Origin: Pseudomonas sp. B33.4
GTDB lineage: Bacteria > Pseudomonadota > Gammaproteobacteria > Pseudomonadales > Pseudomonadaceae
Direction: 5' to 3'
Length of the DNA stretch: 64,000 bases
Assembly: GCF_034555375.1 (NCBI RefSeq)
Contig: NZ_CP140706.1
Span: forward strand, 5,137,001-5,201,000
The first letter of the stretch is position 1. Each line of letters begins with the position of its first letter. Shown here one piece after another: positions 53,738-62,244 of the stretch. A program made the position numbers and the translations under genes. Under the pieces are notes generated by a model, which saw nothing but the letters and a program-made list of their open reading frames with translations, ran no database searches and was not told where the DNA came from.

Positions 53738-54802
53738 ATGTTCCGTCCCAAGCTACTGTTCACCAGCCTTGCCGCGCTCGCCCTCGGCGCCTGCTCGCCG
53801 CAGGATCCGCAAGCGGTCACCTCGGCGGCCATCGCCAAATCGGTGATCCTGCCGACCTACACCCGCTGGGTCGAGGCCGACAAGCAACTGGCCGTCAGCG
53901 CCCTCGCCTACTGCCAGGGTAAAGAAACCCTGGAAACCGCCCGCGCCGACTTCCTCCACGCGCAGAAGGCCTGGGCCGAGCTGCAACCGCTGCTGATCGG
54001 TCCGTTGGCCGAGGGCAACCGTTCGTGGCAGGTGCAGTTCTGGCCGGACAAGAAGAACCTCGTCGGCCGTCAGGTCGAGCAACTGGTTATCGCGCAGCCG
54101 CAGATCGATGCCGCCGCACTGGCCAAATCGAGCGTCGTGGTGCAAGGCCTGTCGGCTTACGAATACATCCTGTTCGACGCCAAGCCTGACGTGGCCAACG
54201 CCGAGCAGAAAGCCAAGTATTGCCCGCTGCTGATCGCCATCGGCGAGCGTCAGAAGCAGCTGGCCGAAGAGATTCTGCAGAACTGGAACAACACCGACGG
54301 CATGCTCGCGCAGATGACCAAGTTCCCCAACCAGCGCTATGCCGACTCCCACGAAGCGATCGCCGATCTGTTGCGTGTGCAAGTCACCGCGCTGGACACC
54401 CTGAAGAAAAAACTCGGCACGCCAATGGGCCGCCAGAGCAAGGGCGTACCACAGCCGTTCCAGGCCGATGCATGGCGCAGCCAGTCTTCGCTGACTGCAC
54501 TTGAAGCCAGCCTCGCCGCCGCCAAAACCGTATGGGAAGGCGTAGACAACAAAGGCCTGCGCGGTCTGTTGCCGGCTGAGCAAAAGCCACTGGCCGACAA
54601 GATCGATGCCGCTTACGCCGCGTCGCTGAAACTGTTCGACAGCACCCAGCGTTCGCTCGGCGAAATGCTTGAAGACGACGCCGGTCGTCAGCAACTCAAC
54701 GATATCTACGACAGCCTCAACGTCGTCCATCGCCTGCACGAAGGCGAACTGGCCAAGGCGCTGGGCATCCAACTGGGCTTCAACGCCAACGACGGTGACT
54801 GA
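53738..54802 (+). CDS. Second imelysin-family lipoprotein
   Basis: A 354-residue periplasmic protein with a lipobox (LALGAC). It belongs to the shorter imelysin branch (LPTYTRWVEADKQLAVSALAYCQGKETLETARADFLHAQKAWAELQPLLIGPL and VQGLSAYEYILFD, where the GxHxxE motif is changed to GLSAYEY). It follows the di-haem gene and its stop overlaps or abuts the DUF1513 gene, so the three are one operon, as in P. aeruginosa PA4371-PA4373. Confidence 0.9.
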   Translation: MFRPKLLFTSLAALALGACSPQDPQAVTSAAIAKSVILPTYTRWVEADKQLAVSALAYCQGKETLETARADFLHAQKAWAELQPLLIGPLAEGNRSWQVQFWPDKKNLVGRQVEQLVIAQPQIDAAALAKSSVVVQGLSAYEYILFDAKPDVANAEQKAKYCPLLIAIGERQKQLAEEILQNWNNTDGMLAQMTKFPNQRYADSHEAIADLLRVQVTALDTLKKKLGTPMGRQSKGVPQPFQADAWRSQSSLTALEASLAAAKTVWEGVDNKGLRGLLPAEQKPLADKIDAAYAASLKLFDSTQRSLGEMLEDDAGRQQLNDIYDSLNVVHRLHEGELAKALGIQLGFNANDGD

Positions 54803-54816
54803 TGAGGGCAAGTGCC

Positions 54817-55917
54817 ATGCTGCGACGTCAGGTTCTGACTTTAGGTAGTGCACTGCTGGGAGCAGTGACGCTGGGCGGCTGGACGCTGTTCAAACGCAAG
54901 GATCAGAGCCCGCTGTTGCTGTCAGCGCGCGACGACACCGACGGCAAGCACTACGCCGTCGGTTATCGGCTGGACGGCACGCGGGTGTTCGCCACGCAAG
55001 TCGGCCAGCGTTGCCACGACATCATCAATCACCCGACGCAGCCGATTGCGCTGTTCGTCGCGCGGCGTCCGGGCACCGAGAGTTACCTGATCGACCTGCG
55101 CGACGGTCAGTTACTGCAGACGGTGAGCTCGCAGCCGAACCGGCACTTCTACGGCCACGCCGTGGTGCACAAGGACGGCGAATACCTGTACGCCACCGAG
55201 AACGACACCACCGATCCGGGTCGCGGCTTGCTCGGCGTGTACAGGTTCGAAGGCGAGCGGCTGGTGCACAGCGGCGAGATTTCCACTCATGGCCTCGGCC
55301 CGCATCAGGTGTCGTGGATGCCCGATGGCGAGACGCTGGTGGTGGCCAATGGCGGGATTCGTACCGAGGCGGAAAGCCGCGTCGATATGAACCTCAACGC
55401 CATGGAGCCAAGCCTGGTCTTGATGCAACGTGACGGCACCCTGCTGAGCAAGGAAACCCTCGCCCAGCAGATGAACAGCGTGCGCCATCTGGGCATCGCC
55501 AGCGACGGCACCATCGTTGCCGGCCAACAGTTTATGGGCGCCTCGCATGAGCGCTCGGAGTTGCTGGCAATCAAGCGTCCGGGGCAGCCGTTCGTGGCGT
55601 TCCCGGTGCCGGAGCATCAGTTGCAGTCGATGGGGCATTACACCGCCAGCGTTGCCGTGCACAGCGACTTGCGTCTGGTTGCGCTGACGGCGCCGCGTGG
55701 CAACCGCTTCTTTATCTGGGATCTGGACAGCGGTGAAGTACGCCTCGATGCGCCGTTACCAGATTGCGCCGGTGTGGGTGCGGTGAAGGACGGTTTTGTC
55801 GTGACCTCCGGGCAAGGGCGTTGCCGTTACTACGATTGCCGTCAGGATGAGCTGCTGGCCAAACCGCTGGAATTGCCGGCGGGGCTCTGGGACAACCATC
55901 TTCATCTGATGGCGTAA
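54817..55917 (+). CDS. DUF1513 periplasmic beta-propeller protein
   Basis: A 366-residue exported protein of the DUF1513 family with WD40/YVTN-like strands (GKHYAVGYRLDGTRVFATQVGQRCHDIINHP, RHFYGHAVVHKDGEYLYATEND, GLGPHQVSWMPDGETLVVANGG). The N-terminus MLRRQVLTLGSALLGAVTLGG has a Tat-like signal. The ATG at 54817 is chosen because GAGGG precedes it; the ATG at 54802 overlaps the previous stop as TGATG and is a fair alternative. It is the last gene of the iron cluster; the molecular role is unknown. Confidence 0.88.
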   Translation: MLRRQVLTLGSALLGAVTLGGWTLFKRKDQSPLLLSARDDTDGKHYAVGYRLDGTRVFATQVGQRCHDIINHPTQPIALFVARRPGTESYLIDLRDGQLLQTVSSQPNRHFYGHAVVHKDGEYLYATENDTTDPGRGLLGVYRFEGERLVHSGEISTHGLGPHQVSWMPDGETLVVANGGIRTEAESRVDMNLNAMEPSLVLMQRDGTLLSKETLAQQMNSVRHLGIASDGTIVAGQQFMGASHERSELLAIKRPGQPFVAFPVPEHQLQSMGHYTASVAVHSDLRLVALTAPRGNRFFIWDLDSGEVRLDAPLPDCAGVGAVKDGFVVTSGQGRCRYYDCRQDELLAKPLELPAGLWDNHLHLMA

Positions 55918-55927
55918 AACAGCCTTA

Positions 55928-56004
55928 AAAGATCGCAGCCTGCGGCAGCTCCTACATTTGGAATGCATTCCCCTGTAGGAGCTGCCGCAGGCTGCGATCT
56001 TTTT
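55928..56004. repeat. REP doublet, class B
   Basis: AAAGATCGCAGCCTGCGGCA faces TGCCGCAGGCTGCGATCTTT directly after the iron cluster; likely also a terminator. Confidence 0.9.
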
Positions 56005-56011
56005 GCCCCCC

Positions 56012-56057
56012 CTGTAAGAACTGTCAGTTGGAATCCCCCCTGTACTCGGAGTAATGT
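56012..56057 (+). promoter_or_regulatory. Probable promoter of the RND pump operon with a CTGTAAG/CTGTCAG motif
   Basis: TTGGAA (56028-56033) and TAATGT (56052-56057) are 18 bases apart and could be -35 and -10 boxes. Just upstream, CTGTAAGAACTGTCAG (56012-56027) matches 14 of 16 positions of the reverse complement of the repeat core at 1353-1368, but as a direct rather than an inverted form. Confidence 0.4.
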
Positions 56058-56097
56058 GCCCGCCTGTCTCACCTGATTTATCCAAGGAACTGGAAAT

Positions 56098-57246
56098 ATG
56101 CTGCGTCGCCGCATGCTGATCATGTTGGGTGTTGTCTTGCTGATCGTCCTGGTGCTGGGCGGGTACAAAGCCTTTTCGATCTATACGATGATCCAGGGCT
56201 TTTCCAAGCCGAAACCGCCGATCAGCGTCGCCGTGGCCAACGCCACCGAGCAGCCGTGGCAGATGCGTTTGCCCACCGTCGGCTCTCTCAAGGCGCTGCA
56301 AGGTGTCGAGCTGAGCCTGGAAGTCGCCGGCACCGTCACTGAACTCAAGTTCGAGTCCGGGCAGAAGGTCAAGGCCGGGCAACCGTTGCTGCAACTCGAC
56401 AGCGCCGTCGAAACCGCCCTGCTGGAAACCGCCAAGGCTGATCTGGGCCTGGCGCAACTGGACTTCGGCCGTGGCGCGCAACTGGTCGACAGCCGTGCCA
56501 TCTCCAAAGGCGAATACGACCGCCTCTCCGCCGTGCTGCAAAAGAACAAGGCCACGGTCAATCAGCTCAACGCTTCGCTGGCGAAAAAACGCATTCTCGC
56601 GCCGTTCAGCGGCACCATCGGCATCCGTCAGGTCGACGTCGGCGACTACCTCGCCAGCGGCAGCAAAATCGCCACCTTGCAGGATTTGAGCAGTCTCTAC
56701 GCCGACTTCTACCTGCCCGAGCAATCGGTGCCGAAACTGGCCATCGGTCAACCGGTGCAAATCTCGGTCTCCGCTTACCCCGGGCAAAACTTCGCCGGCA
56801 AGATCAGCGCGATCAACCCGATCGTCGAAAGCACTACGCGCAACATTCTGATCCGCGCCACCCTGGCCAATCCCGACGGCAAACTGCTGCCGGGCATGTT
56901 TACCAGCCTCGAAGTGCTGCTGCCCGATCCGCAAAAACACATCGTCGTGCCGGAGAGCGCGATCACCTATACCCTGTACGGCAACTCGATCTACGTGGTC
57001 GGGCAGAAGAAAGCCGAGGACGGCAGCCTCGAAAAGGATGACAAGGGCCAACCGGTGCTGATCGCCGAACGCCGCTTCATCGAAACCGGTGAACGCCGCG
57101 ATGGCCTGGTGATGATCAACAAGGGCGTGCAGAGCGGCGAACAAGTGGTGACGGCTGGCCAGATCAAACTGGACAACGGCGCCCACATTGCCATCAGCGA
57201 CGACAAGACCCTCGGCGAGCAGAACAGTCCGCCTCGCGCCGACTGA
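56098..57246 (+). CDS. RND efflux periplasmic adaptor (MexV-like)
   Basis: A 382-residue membrane-fusion protein. An N-terminal membrane anchor (MLIMLGVVLLIVLVLGGYKAF) is followed by the lipoyl half-motifs (LSLEVAGTVTELKFESGQKVKAGQPLLQLD and ILAPFSGTIGIRQVDVGDYLASGSKIATLQD), a short helical hairpin, and beta-barrel domains. It bridges the inner-membrane pump and an outer-membrane channel. AAGGAA lies before the ATG. The pump gene follows by 13 bases. Synteny suggests MexV (PA4374). Confidence 0.9.
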   Translation: MLRRRMLIMLGVVLLIVLVLGGYKAFSIYTMIQGFSKPKPPISVAVANATEQPWQMRLPTVGSLKALQGVELSLEVAGTVTELKFESGQKVKAGQPLLQLDSAVETALLETAKADLGLAQLDFGRGAQLVDSRAISKGEYDRLSAVLQKNKATVNQLNASLAKKRILAPFSGTIGIRQVDVGDYLASGSKIATLQDLSSLYADFYLPEQSVPKLAIGQPVQISVSAYPGQNFAGKISAINPIVESTTRNILIRATLANPDGKLLPGMFTSLEVLLPDPQKHIVVPESAITYTLYGNSIYVVGQKKAEDGSLEKDDKGQPVLIAERRFIETGERRDGLVMINKGVQSGEQVVTAGQIKLDNGAHIAISDDKTLGEQNSPPRAD

Positions 57247-57259
57247 TCAAGGAATCCCC

Positions 57260-60200
57260 ATGGCTTTTACTGATCCGTTCATCCGCCGCCCGGTGCTCGC
57301 CACTGTGGTCAGCCTGTTGATTGTGCTGCTGGGTTTCCAGGCCTGGAGCAAGTTGCCGCTGCGCCAATACCCGCAAATGGAAAACGCCCTGATCACGGTG
57401 ACCACCGCTTATCCCGGGGCCAACGCCGAAACCATTCAGGGCTACATCACCCAGCCGATGCAGCAAAGTCTGGCCAGCGCCGAGGGCATCGACTACATGA
57501 CCTCGGTCAGTCGGCAGAACTTCTCGGTGATTTCGATCTACGCGCGCATCGGCTCCAACACCGACCGTTTGTTCACCGAGTTGCTGGCCAAGGCCAACGA
57601 GGTGAAGAACAAGCTGCCGCAGGACGCCGAAGACCCGGTGCTGAGCAAGGAGTCCGCCGATGCCTCGGCGCTGATGTACATCAGTTTCTTCAGCAAGGAT
57701 TTGAGCAACCCGCAGATCACCGACTATCTGTCACGGGTGATCCAGCCAAAGCTCGCGACCCTGCCGGGCATGGCCGAGGCGGAGATTCTCGGCAATCAGG
57801 TGTTCGCCATGCGCCTGTGGCTCGACCCGGTGAAACTCGCCGGTTTTGGCCTCAGCGCCAGCGATGTGACCAACGCCGTGCGCCAGTACAACTTCCTCTC
57901 CGCCGCCGGCGAAGTGAAAGGCGAGTACGTGGTCACCAGCATCAACGCCAACACCGAACTGAAATCCGCTGAGGCCTTCGCGGCGATTCCGCTCAAGGTC
58001 AGCGGCGACAGTCGCGTGCTGCTCAGTGATGTCGCGCGGGTGGAAATGGGCGCGGAAAACTACGACTCGATCAGCTCGTTCGGCGGCACGCCGTCGGTGT
58101 ACATCGGCATCAAAGCCACACCGGGCGCCAACCCGCTGGACGTGATCAAGGAAGTGCGCAAGCTGATGCCGGAGCTGGAAGCGCAACTGCCGCCGAACCT
58201 CAAGAGCGAGATCGCCTACGACGCCACGCTGTTTATCCAGGCTTCGATCGATGAAGTCGTGAAAACCCTGTTCGAAGCAGTGCTGATCGTCATCGTCGTG
58301 GTGTTCCTGTTCCTCGGCGCGCTGCGTTCGGTGGTGATCCCGGTGGTGACCATTCCGCTGTCGATGATCGGCGTGATGTTCTTCATGCAGATGATGGGCT
58401 ACTCGATGAACCTGCTGACGCTGCTGGCAATGGTGCTGGCGATCGGTCTGGTGGTGGACGATGCGATTGTCGTGGTGGAAAACATTCACCGCCACATCGA
58501 GGAAGGCAAGACGCCGTTTGATGCGGCGCTGGAAGGCGCAAGGGAAATTGCCATGCCCGTGGTGTCGATGACCATCACCCTGGCGGCGGTGTATGCGCCG
58601 ATCGGTTTTCTCACTGGGCTGACCGGGGCGCTGTTCAAGGAGTTTGCGCTGACCTTGGCCGGTGCGGTGGTGATTTCCGGGATCGTCGCACTGACCCTGT
58701 CGCCGATGATGTGCGCGTTTTTGCTGCGCCACGAGGAAAACCCCAGTGGCCTGGCGCATCGCCTCGACCGCATCTTCGATGGTCTCAAGCGCCGCTATCA
58801 AAGCATGCTGCACGGCACGCTGAACACACGCCCGGTGGTGCTGGTGTTCGCGGTGATCGTGCTGTGCCTGATCCCGGTGTTCCTCAAGTTCACCAAGTCG
58901 GAACTGGCCCCGGACGAGGATCAGGGCATCATTTTCATGATGGCCACTGCGCCGCAGCCAACCAACCTTGATTACCTGAGCACCTACACCGACGAATTCA
59001 TCAAGATCTTCAAGGAATTCCCCGAGTACTACTCCTCGTTCCAGATCAACGGCTACAACGGTGTGCAGGCCGGTATCGGCGGTTTCCTGCTCAAGCCGTG
59101 GAACGAGCGCAGTCGCACGCAGATGCAGATCCTCCCGGAGGTGCAAGGCAAACTGGAAGGCATTCCGGGCTTGCAGATCTTTGGTTTCAACCTGCCCTCC
59201 CTGCCCGGCACCGGTGAAGGCCTGCCGTTTGAGTTCGTGGTCAACACCGCCAACGACTATGAACTGCTGTTGCAAGTGGCTGACCGGATCAAGAAACGTG
59301 CGATGGAGTCGGGCAAGTTCGCCTTCGTCGATCTCGATCTGGCGTTCGACAAGCCCGAAGTCGTCGTCGATATCGACCGCGCGAAAGCGGCGCAGATGGG
59401 CGTGTCGATGCAGGACCTCGGCGGGACTCTCGCCACCCTGCTGGGTGAGGCGGAAATCAACCGTTTCACCATTGAAGGTCGTAGCTACAAGGTCATCGCC
59501 CAGGTTGAACGGCCGTATCGCGATAATCCGGACTGGTTGAACAATTACTACGTGAAAAACACTCAGGGTGAGTTGCTGCCACTGTCGACGCTGATCAAGG
59601 TCAGCGACCGCGCACGACCGCGTCAGCTCAACCAGTTCCAACAGCTCAACGCGGCGAAGATTTCCGGGTTCCCGCTGGTCAGCATGGGCGAAGCCATCGA
59701 CACGGTCTTGCAGATCGCTCGCGAAGAAGCGCCGGCCGGGTTCGCCTTTGACTATGGCGGTGCGTCACGTCAGTTCGTCCAGGAGGGCAGCGCGTTGTGG
59801 GTAACGTTCGCCTTGGCCCTGGCGATTATCTTTCTGGTGCTGGCGGCGCAATTCGAAAGCTTCCGCGATCCGCTGGTGATTCTGGTGACGGTGCCCTTGT
59901 CGATCTGTGGGGCGTTGATTCCGCTGTTCCTCGGCTGGTCGAGCATGAACATCTACACCCAGGTCGGGCTGGTGACGCTGATCGGGCTGATCAGCAAGCA
60001 CGGCATCCTGATCGTCGAGTTCGCCAACCAGTTGCGCAAGGACAAGGGCCTGACGGCGCGCGAAGCCGTTGAGGAAGCGGCGGCGATTCGCTTGCGGCCG
60101 GTGTTGATGACCACAGCGGCGATGGTGTTTGGCATGGTGCCGCTGATTCTGGCCACAGGTGCCGGTGCGGTCAGCCGTTTTGATATCGGCATGGTGATTG

Positions 60201-60295
60201 CCACAGGGATGTCGATTGGCACGTTGTTTACGCTGTTTGTGCTGCCGTGCGTTTACACCTTGCTGGCGAAACCCGAGCCCAAACAACCCGCATAA
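57260..60295 (+). CDS. RND multidrug efflux transporter (MexW-like)
   Basis: A 1011-residue inner-membrane proton-driven pump. It has 12 predicted helices and two large periplasmic loops; MAFTDPFIRRPVLATVVSLLIVLLG is the typical N-terminus. Helix 4 carries the proton-relay aspartates in LVVDDAIVVVENIHRHIEEG. The start follows AAGGA. No outer-membrane channel gene follows, as in P. aeruginosa mexVW, which uses OprM encoded elsewhere. Confidence 0.93.
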   Translation: MAFTDPFIRRPVLATVVSLLIVLLGFQAWSKLPLRQYPQMENALITVTTAYPGANAETIQGYITQPMQQSLASAEGIDYMTSVSRQNFSVISIYARIGSNTDRLFTELLAKANEVKNKLPQDAEDPVLSKESADASALMYISFFSKDLSNPQITDYLSRVIQPKLATLPGMAEAEILGNQVFAMRLWLDPVKLAGFGLSASDVTNAVRQYNFLSAAGEVKGEYVVTSINANTELKSAEAFAAIPLKVSGDSRVLLSDVARVEMGAENYDSISSFGGTPSVYIGIKATPGANPLDVIKEVRKLMPELEAQLPPNLKSEIAYDATLFIQASIDEVVKTLFEAVLIVIVVVFLFLGALRSVVIPVVTIPLSMIGVMFFMQMMGYSMNLLTLLAMVLAIGLVVDDAIVVVENIHRHIEEGKTPFDAALEGAREIAMPVVSMTITLAAVYAPIGFLTGLTGALFKEFALTLAGAVVISGIVALTLSPMMCAFLLRHEENPSGLAHRLDRIFDGLKRRYQSMLHGTLNTRPVVLVFAVIVLCLIPVFLKFTKSELAPDEDQGIIFMMATAPQPTNLDYLSTYTDEFIKIFKEFPEYYSSFQINGYNGVQAGIGGFLLKPWNERSRTQMQILPEVQGKLEGIPGLQIFGFNLPSLPGTGEGLPFEFVVNTANDYELLLQVADRIKKRAMESGKFAFVDLDLAFDKPEVVVDIDRAKAAQMGVSMQDLGGTLATLLGEAEINRFTIEGRSYKVIAQVERPYRDNPDWLNNYYVKNTQGELLPLSTLIKVSDRARPRQLNQFQQLNAAKISGFPLVSMGEAIDTVLQIAREEAPAGFAFDYGGASRQFVQEGSALWVTFALALAIIFLVLAAQFESFRDPLVILVTVPLSICGALIPLFLGWSSMNIYTQVGLVTLIGLISKHGILIVEFANQLRKDKGLTAREAVEEAAAIRLRPVLMTTAAMVFGMVPLILATGAGAVSRFDIGMVIATGMSIGTLFTLFVLPCVYTLLAKPEPKQPA

Positions 60296-60300
60296 CCCCC

Positions 60301-60391
60301 TGTAGGAGTGAGCCTGCTCGCGATAGCGGTGTGTCATTCAAATCATTATCAACTGACAGACCGCTATCGCGAGCAGGCTCACTCCTACAAG
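60301..60391. repeat. REP doublet, class A
   Basis: TGTAGGAGTGAGCCTGCTCG faces CGAGCAGGCTCACTCCTACA immediately after the pump gene. Confidence 0.92.
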
Positions 60392-60413
60392 GGATCTGCG
60401 TTGCTCCGGGCAT

Positions 60414-60444
60414 AAAAAAAGGCCTCGCAACTGCGAGGCCTTTT
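60414..60444. terminator. Bidirectional terminator between the pump operon and the LPS operon
   Basis: A-rich flank, stem AAGGCCTCGCA with TGCGAGGCCTT, two-base loop, T tail. It serves both convergent transcripts. Confidence 0.9.
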
Positions 60445-60462
60445 ATGTCGGCTTCAATCGGT

Positions 60463-60690
60463 TCAACTTTGCGGCCTCATCCCTTGAGAAAGTCCGAACA
60501 TGAACAACAACAGATCATGATCGGGTTTGGTCGCCACGGAGGCTTTTGCCACCCGTGGGACTGCGCAGTGGGCGTCGTCTACGGACGCGCCAACCACCTG
60601 CATGCGGGGCTGCTCCCAGGCAGCCACCGCCAATGACGCAACTGCCAAGGCTCCAACCAAAAACAAACCTCGTGCAATTTCTAGTTTCAT
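60463..60690 (-). CDS. Small exported or membrane-anchored protein
   Basis: A 75-residue protein starting MKLEIARGLFLVGALAVASL, with a signal peptide or anchor ending near AVAAWEQ. The rest (MQVVGASVDDAHCAVPRVAKASV...) shows no known domain. It starts two bases after the kinase stop, so it is the last gene of the operon with the InaA kinase and the methyltransferase. Function unknown. Confidence 0.7.
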   Translation of the reverse strand: MKLEIARGLFLVGALAVASLAVAAWEQPRMQVVGASVDDAHCAVPRVAKASVATKPDHDLLLFMFGLSQGMRPQS

Positions 60691-60692
60691 CG

Positions 60693-61409
60693 CTATAAAC
60701 CTTTGATAGCGCTGCCAAACGCCGTCTCATAAAAGTAGACGAGTTTTTTCCAGTCCGCGTCGCGGAACGACGAATGGCGGCGCAATTGCTTCATGTCATG
60801 GGAGGCGGCGCGATAGGCGGTCAGACGCTGGCGGCACTTCTCCAGATCGATCAAGGCGACCTCAACCTTGGCCGACTCGCCTTCGCCCGTCACACGCACA
60901 AACACGTGTTTGATGTAGATGCAGCTGTGCTGCCAACGACCCTTGTGCATACGCGCCAGATTCTCGGCGAGGTCCTTGAGCACACGCTCGTAAACCACAT
61001 CGCCACAATGATCGCGACCGCCGGCAGCCGCCAGCCAGTGTTCCAGTTCCTGGAAACCGTCCAGGGACTTGGTGACCAAAAGTGCACGCCACTTGTGTTG
61101 CGGATCAGGCTGGGCACCGCAAAAGACGATCTCGGGCACGCGCACACCGAGCTTGCTCACGCCAGTCAGCGCGTCAAGTTCACGCAGAACAGTAGGACGG
61201 CCGAAAGGGTGCAGCCAGCTGCGGTAGATATGACCGGTCTGGCGCTTGGCATACAGCAGTTGACCATCGCGCCCCACGATCCTTTGCACGCCACTTTCCC
61301 CGCCGCGTCGAACGTTGGGTTCTTCCACCCACTCGCCACGCTGGTTCCAGTAAAAGTCAAAGCGATCTTGCGGAGCGACATCCGCTTCTGCTGCAAATTG
61401 CACTGCCAT
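60693..61409 (-). CDS. InaA/WapQ-type lipopolysaccharide kinase
   Basis: A 238-residue kinase of the Kdo/WaaP (InaA) family that phosphorylates sugars of the LPS core. YAKRQTGHIYRSWLHPFGRPTVLRELDAL holds the ATP-binding region, LAENLARMHKGRWQHSCIYIKHVFVR the catalytic loop, and VALIDLEKCR the metal-binding Asp. The start MAVQFAAEAD at 61409 lies four bases after the methyltransferase stop. In P. fluorescens WCS365 a methyltransferase and heptose kinase pair next to colRS maintains the outer membrane; this operon matches that description. Confidence 0.88.
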   Translation of the reverse strand: MAVQFAAEADVAPQDRFDFYWNQRGEWVEEPNVRRGGESGVQRIVGRDGQLLYAKRQTGHIYRSWLHPFGRPTVLRELDALTGVSKLGVRVPEIVFCGAQPDPQHKWRALLVTKSLDGFQELEHWLAAAGGRDHCGDVVYERVLKDLAENLARMHKGRWQHSCIYIKHVFVRVTGEGESAKVEVALIDLEKCRQRLTAYRAASHDMKQLRRHSSFRDADWKKLVYFYETAFGSAIKGL

Positions 61410-61413
61410 CCTG

Positions 61414-62082
61414 TTACCTCTTGCGTAATACGTAAACCCGCCACATGGCGTAGAGCGGAATAAAGTCCAGTTGTTCCTGAATCCGAAAACCTGCTTCCTC
61501 GAACTCCTTTTCCACCGTAGCGGCCGGTAACACAAAGCGATTCTGGTACTCGCGCTTGTCACGGTTTTTCTCCGCACGCTCGCGCTTCCAGGCCTTGAAA
61601 TTACCGTCAACCCACAGCGAAACAATCACACTGTCACGGGTGACGCGCTCGAACTCGCGCAGAATCGCCCGGCGATGCTCGGCTTCACCGATGTGGTGGA
61701 GCAGACGCATGCAGAAAATGCTGTCGACGGCGTTGTCAGGCAAGGCAATGTCGAACGCAGATGTGTGCAAGGGTTGTACCCGTTTCACCACATCGGCCGG
61801 TTGCGCCTGCATGGCCGTCTTGATCATCGACTCGGAATTGTCCGCGCCAATGATCACCCGGTTGGTCTTTTCACCCAGCAATGGCCAGAACCGCCCGGCA
61901 CCACAAGGCAGATCCAGCACCAGCCCTGGCTCACCGACCAACGCCAGCGCCTTGCGGGCCAGTTGTTCGTCACGCCAGTGAGAAAGCCGACGTCCAAGGC
62001 TCTCTTTGTGCTTGCGCAGGTATTTCTGCGCATGTTGATCGTCGTATTTCTCGGAAAAATCGAGTTTGATCGGGCCGGCCAT
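61414..62082 (-). CDS. SAM-dependent methyltransferase next to colRS
   Basis: A 222-residue class I methyltransferase; the length equals the orf222 reported next to colRS in other Pseudomonas. Motif I is LVLDLPCGAGRF, the acidic motif II region is IIGADNSESM, and HTSAFDIALPDNAVDSIFCMRLLHHI follows. The target is probably LPS or an envelope sugar, inferred from the kinase downstream. The ATG at 62082 has CAGGAGT upstream. Confidence 0.88.
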   Translation of the reverse strand: MAGPIKLDFSEKYDDQHAQKYLRKHKESLGRRLSHWRDEQLARKALALVGEPGLVLDLPCGAGRFWPLLGEKTNRVIIGADNSESMIKTAMQAQPADVVKRVQPLHTSAFDIALPDNAVDSIFCMRLLHHIGEAEHRRAILREFERVTRDSVIVSLWVDGNFKAWKRERAEKNRDKREYQNRFVLPAATVEKEFEEAGFRIQEQLDFIPLYAMWRVYVLRKR

Positions 62083-62244
62083 CACTTGGACTCCTGAATA
62101 ACTGATGGCACCACCTTAAGGAGAGGCGTGTCAGCGTCAGGTCATCCATTTGTGAAAAAAATGTCCGGTAAATAGCCAAATTATTACAGCGTTATACAGG
62201 ATTTAGACAGGTGAGAGGGAGTAGCATCGAGCCACCCCCGTGCG

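Noticed and set aside
57731..59641. 636-residue open frame on the minus strand
   Set aside because: It is the antisense shadow of the RND pump gene; composition is typical of reversed high-GC coding (His/Gln/Arg-rich) and no domain is visible.
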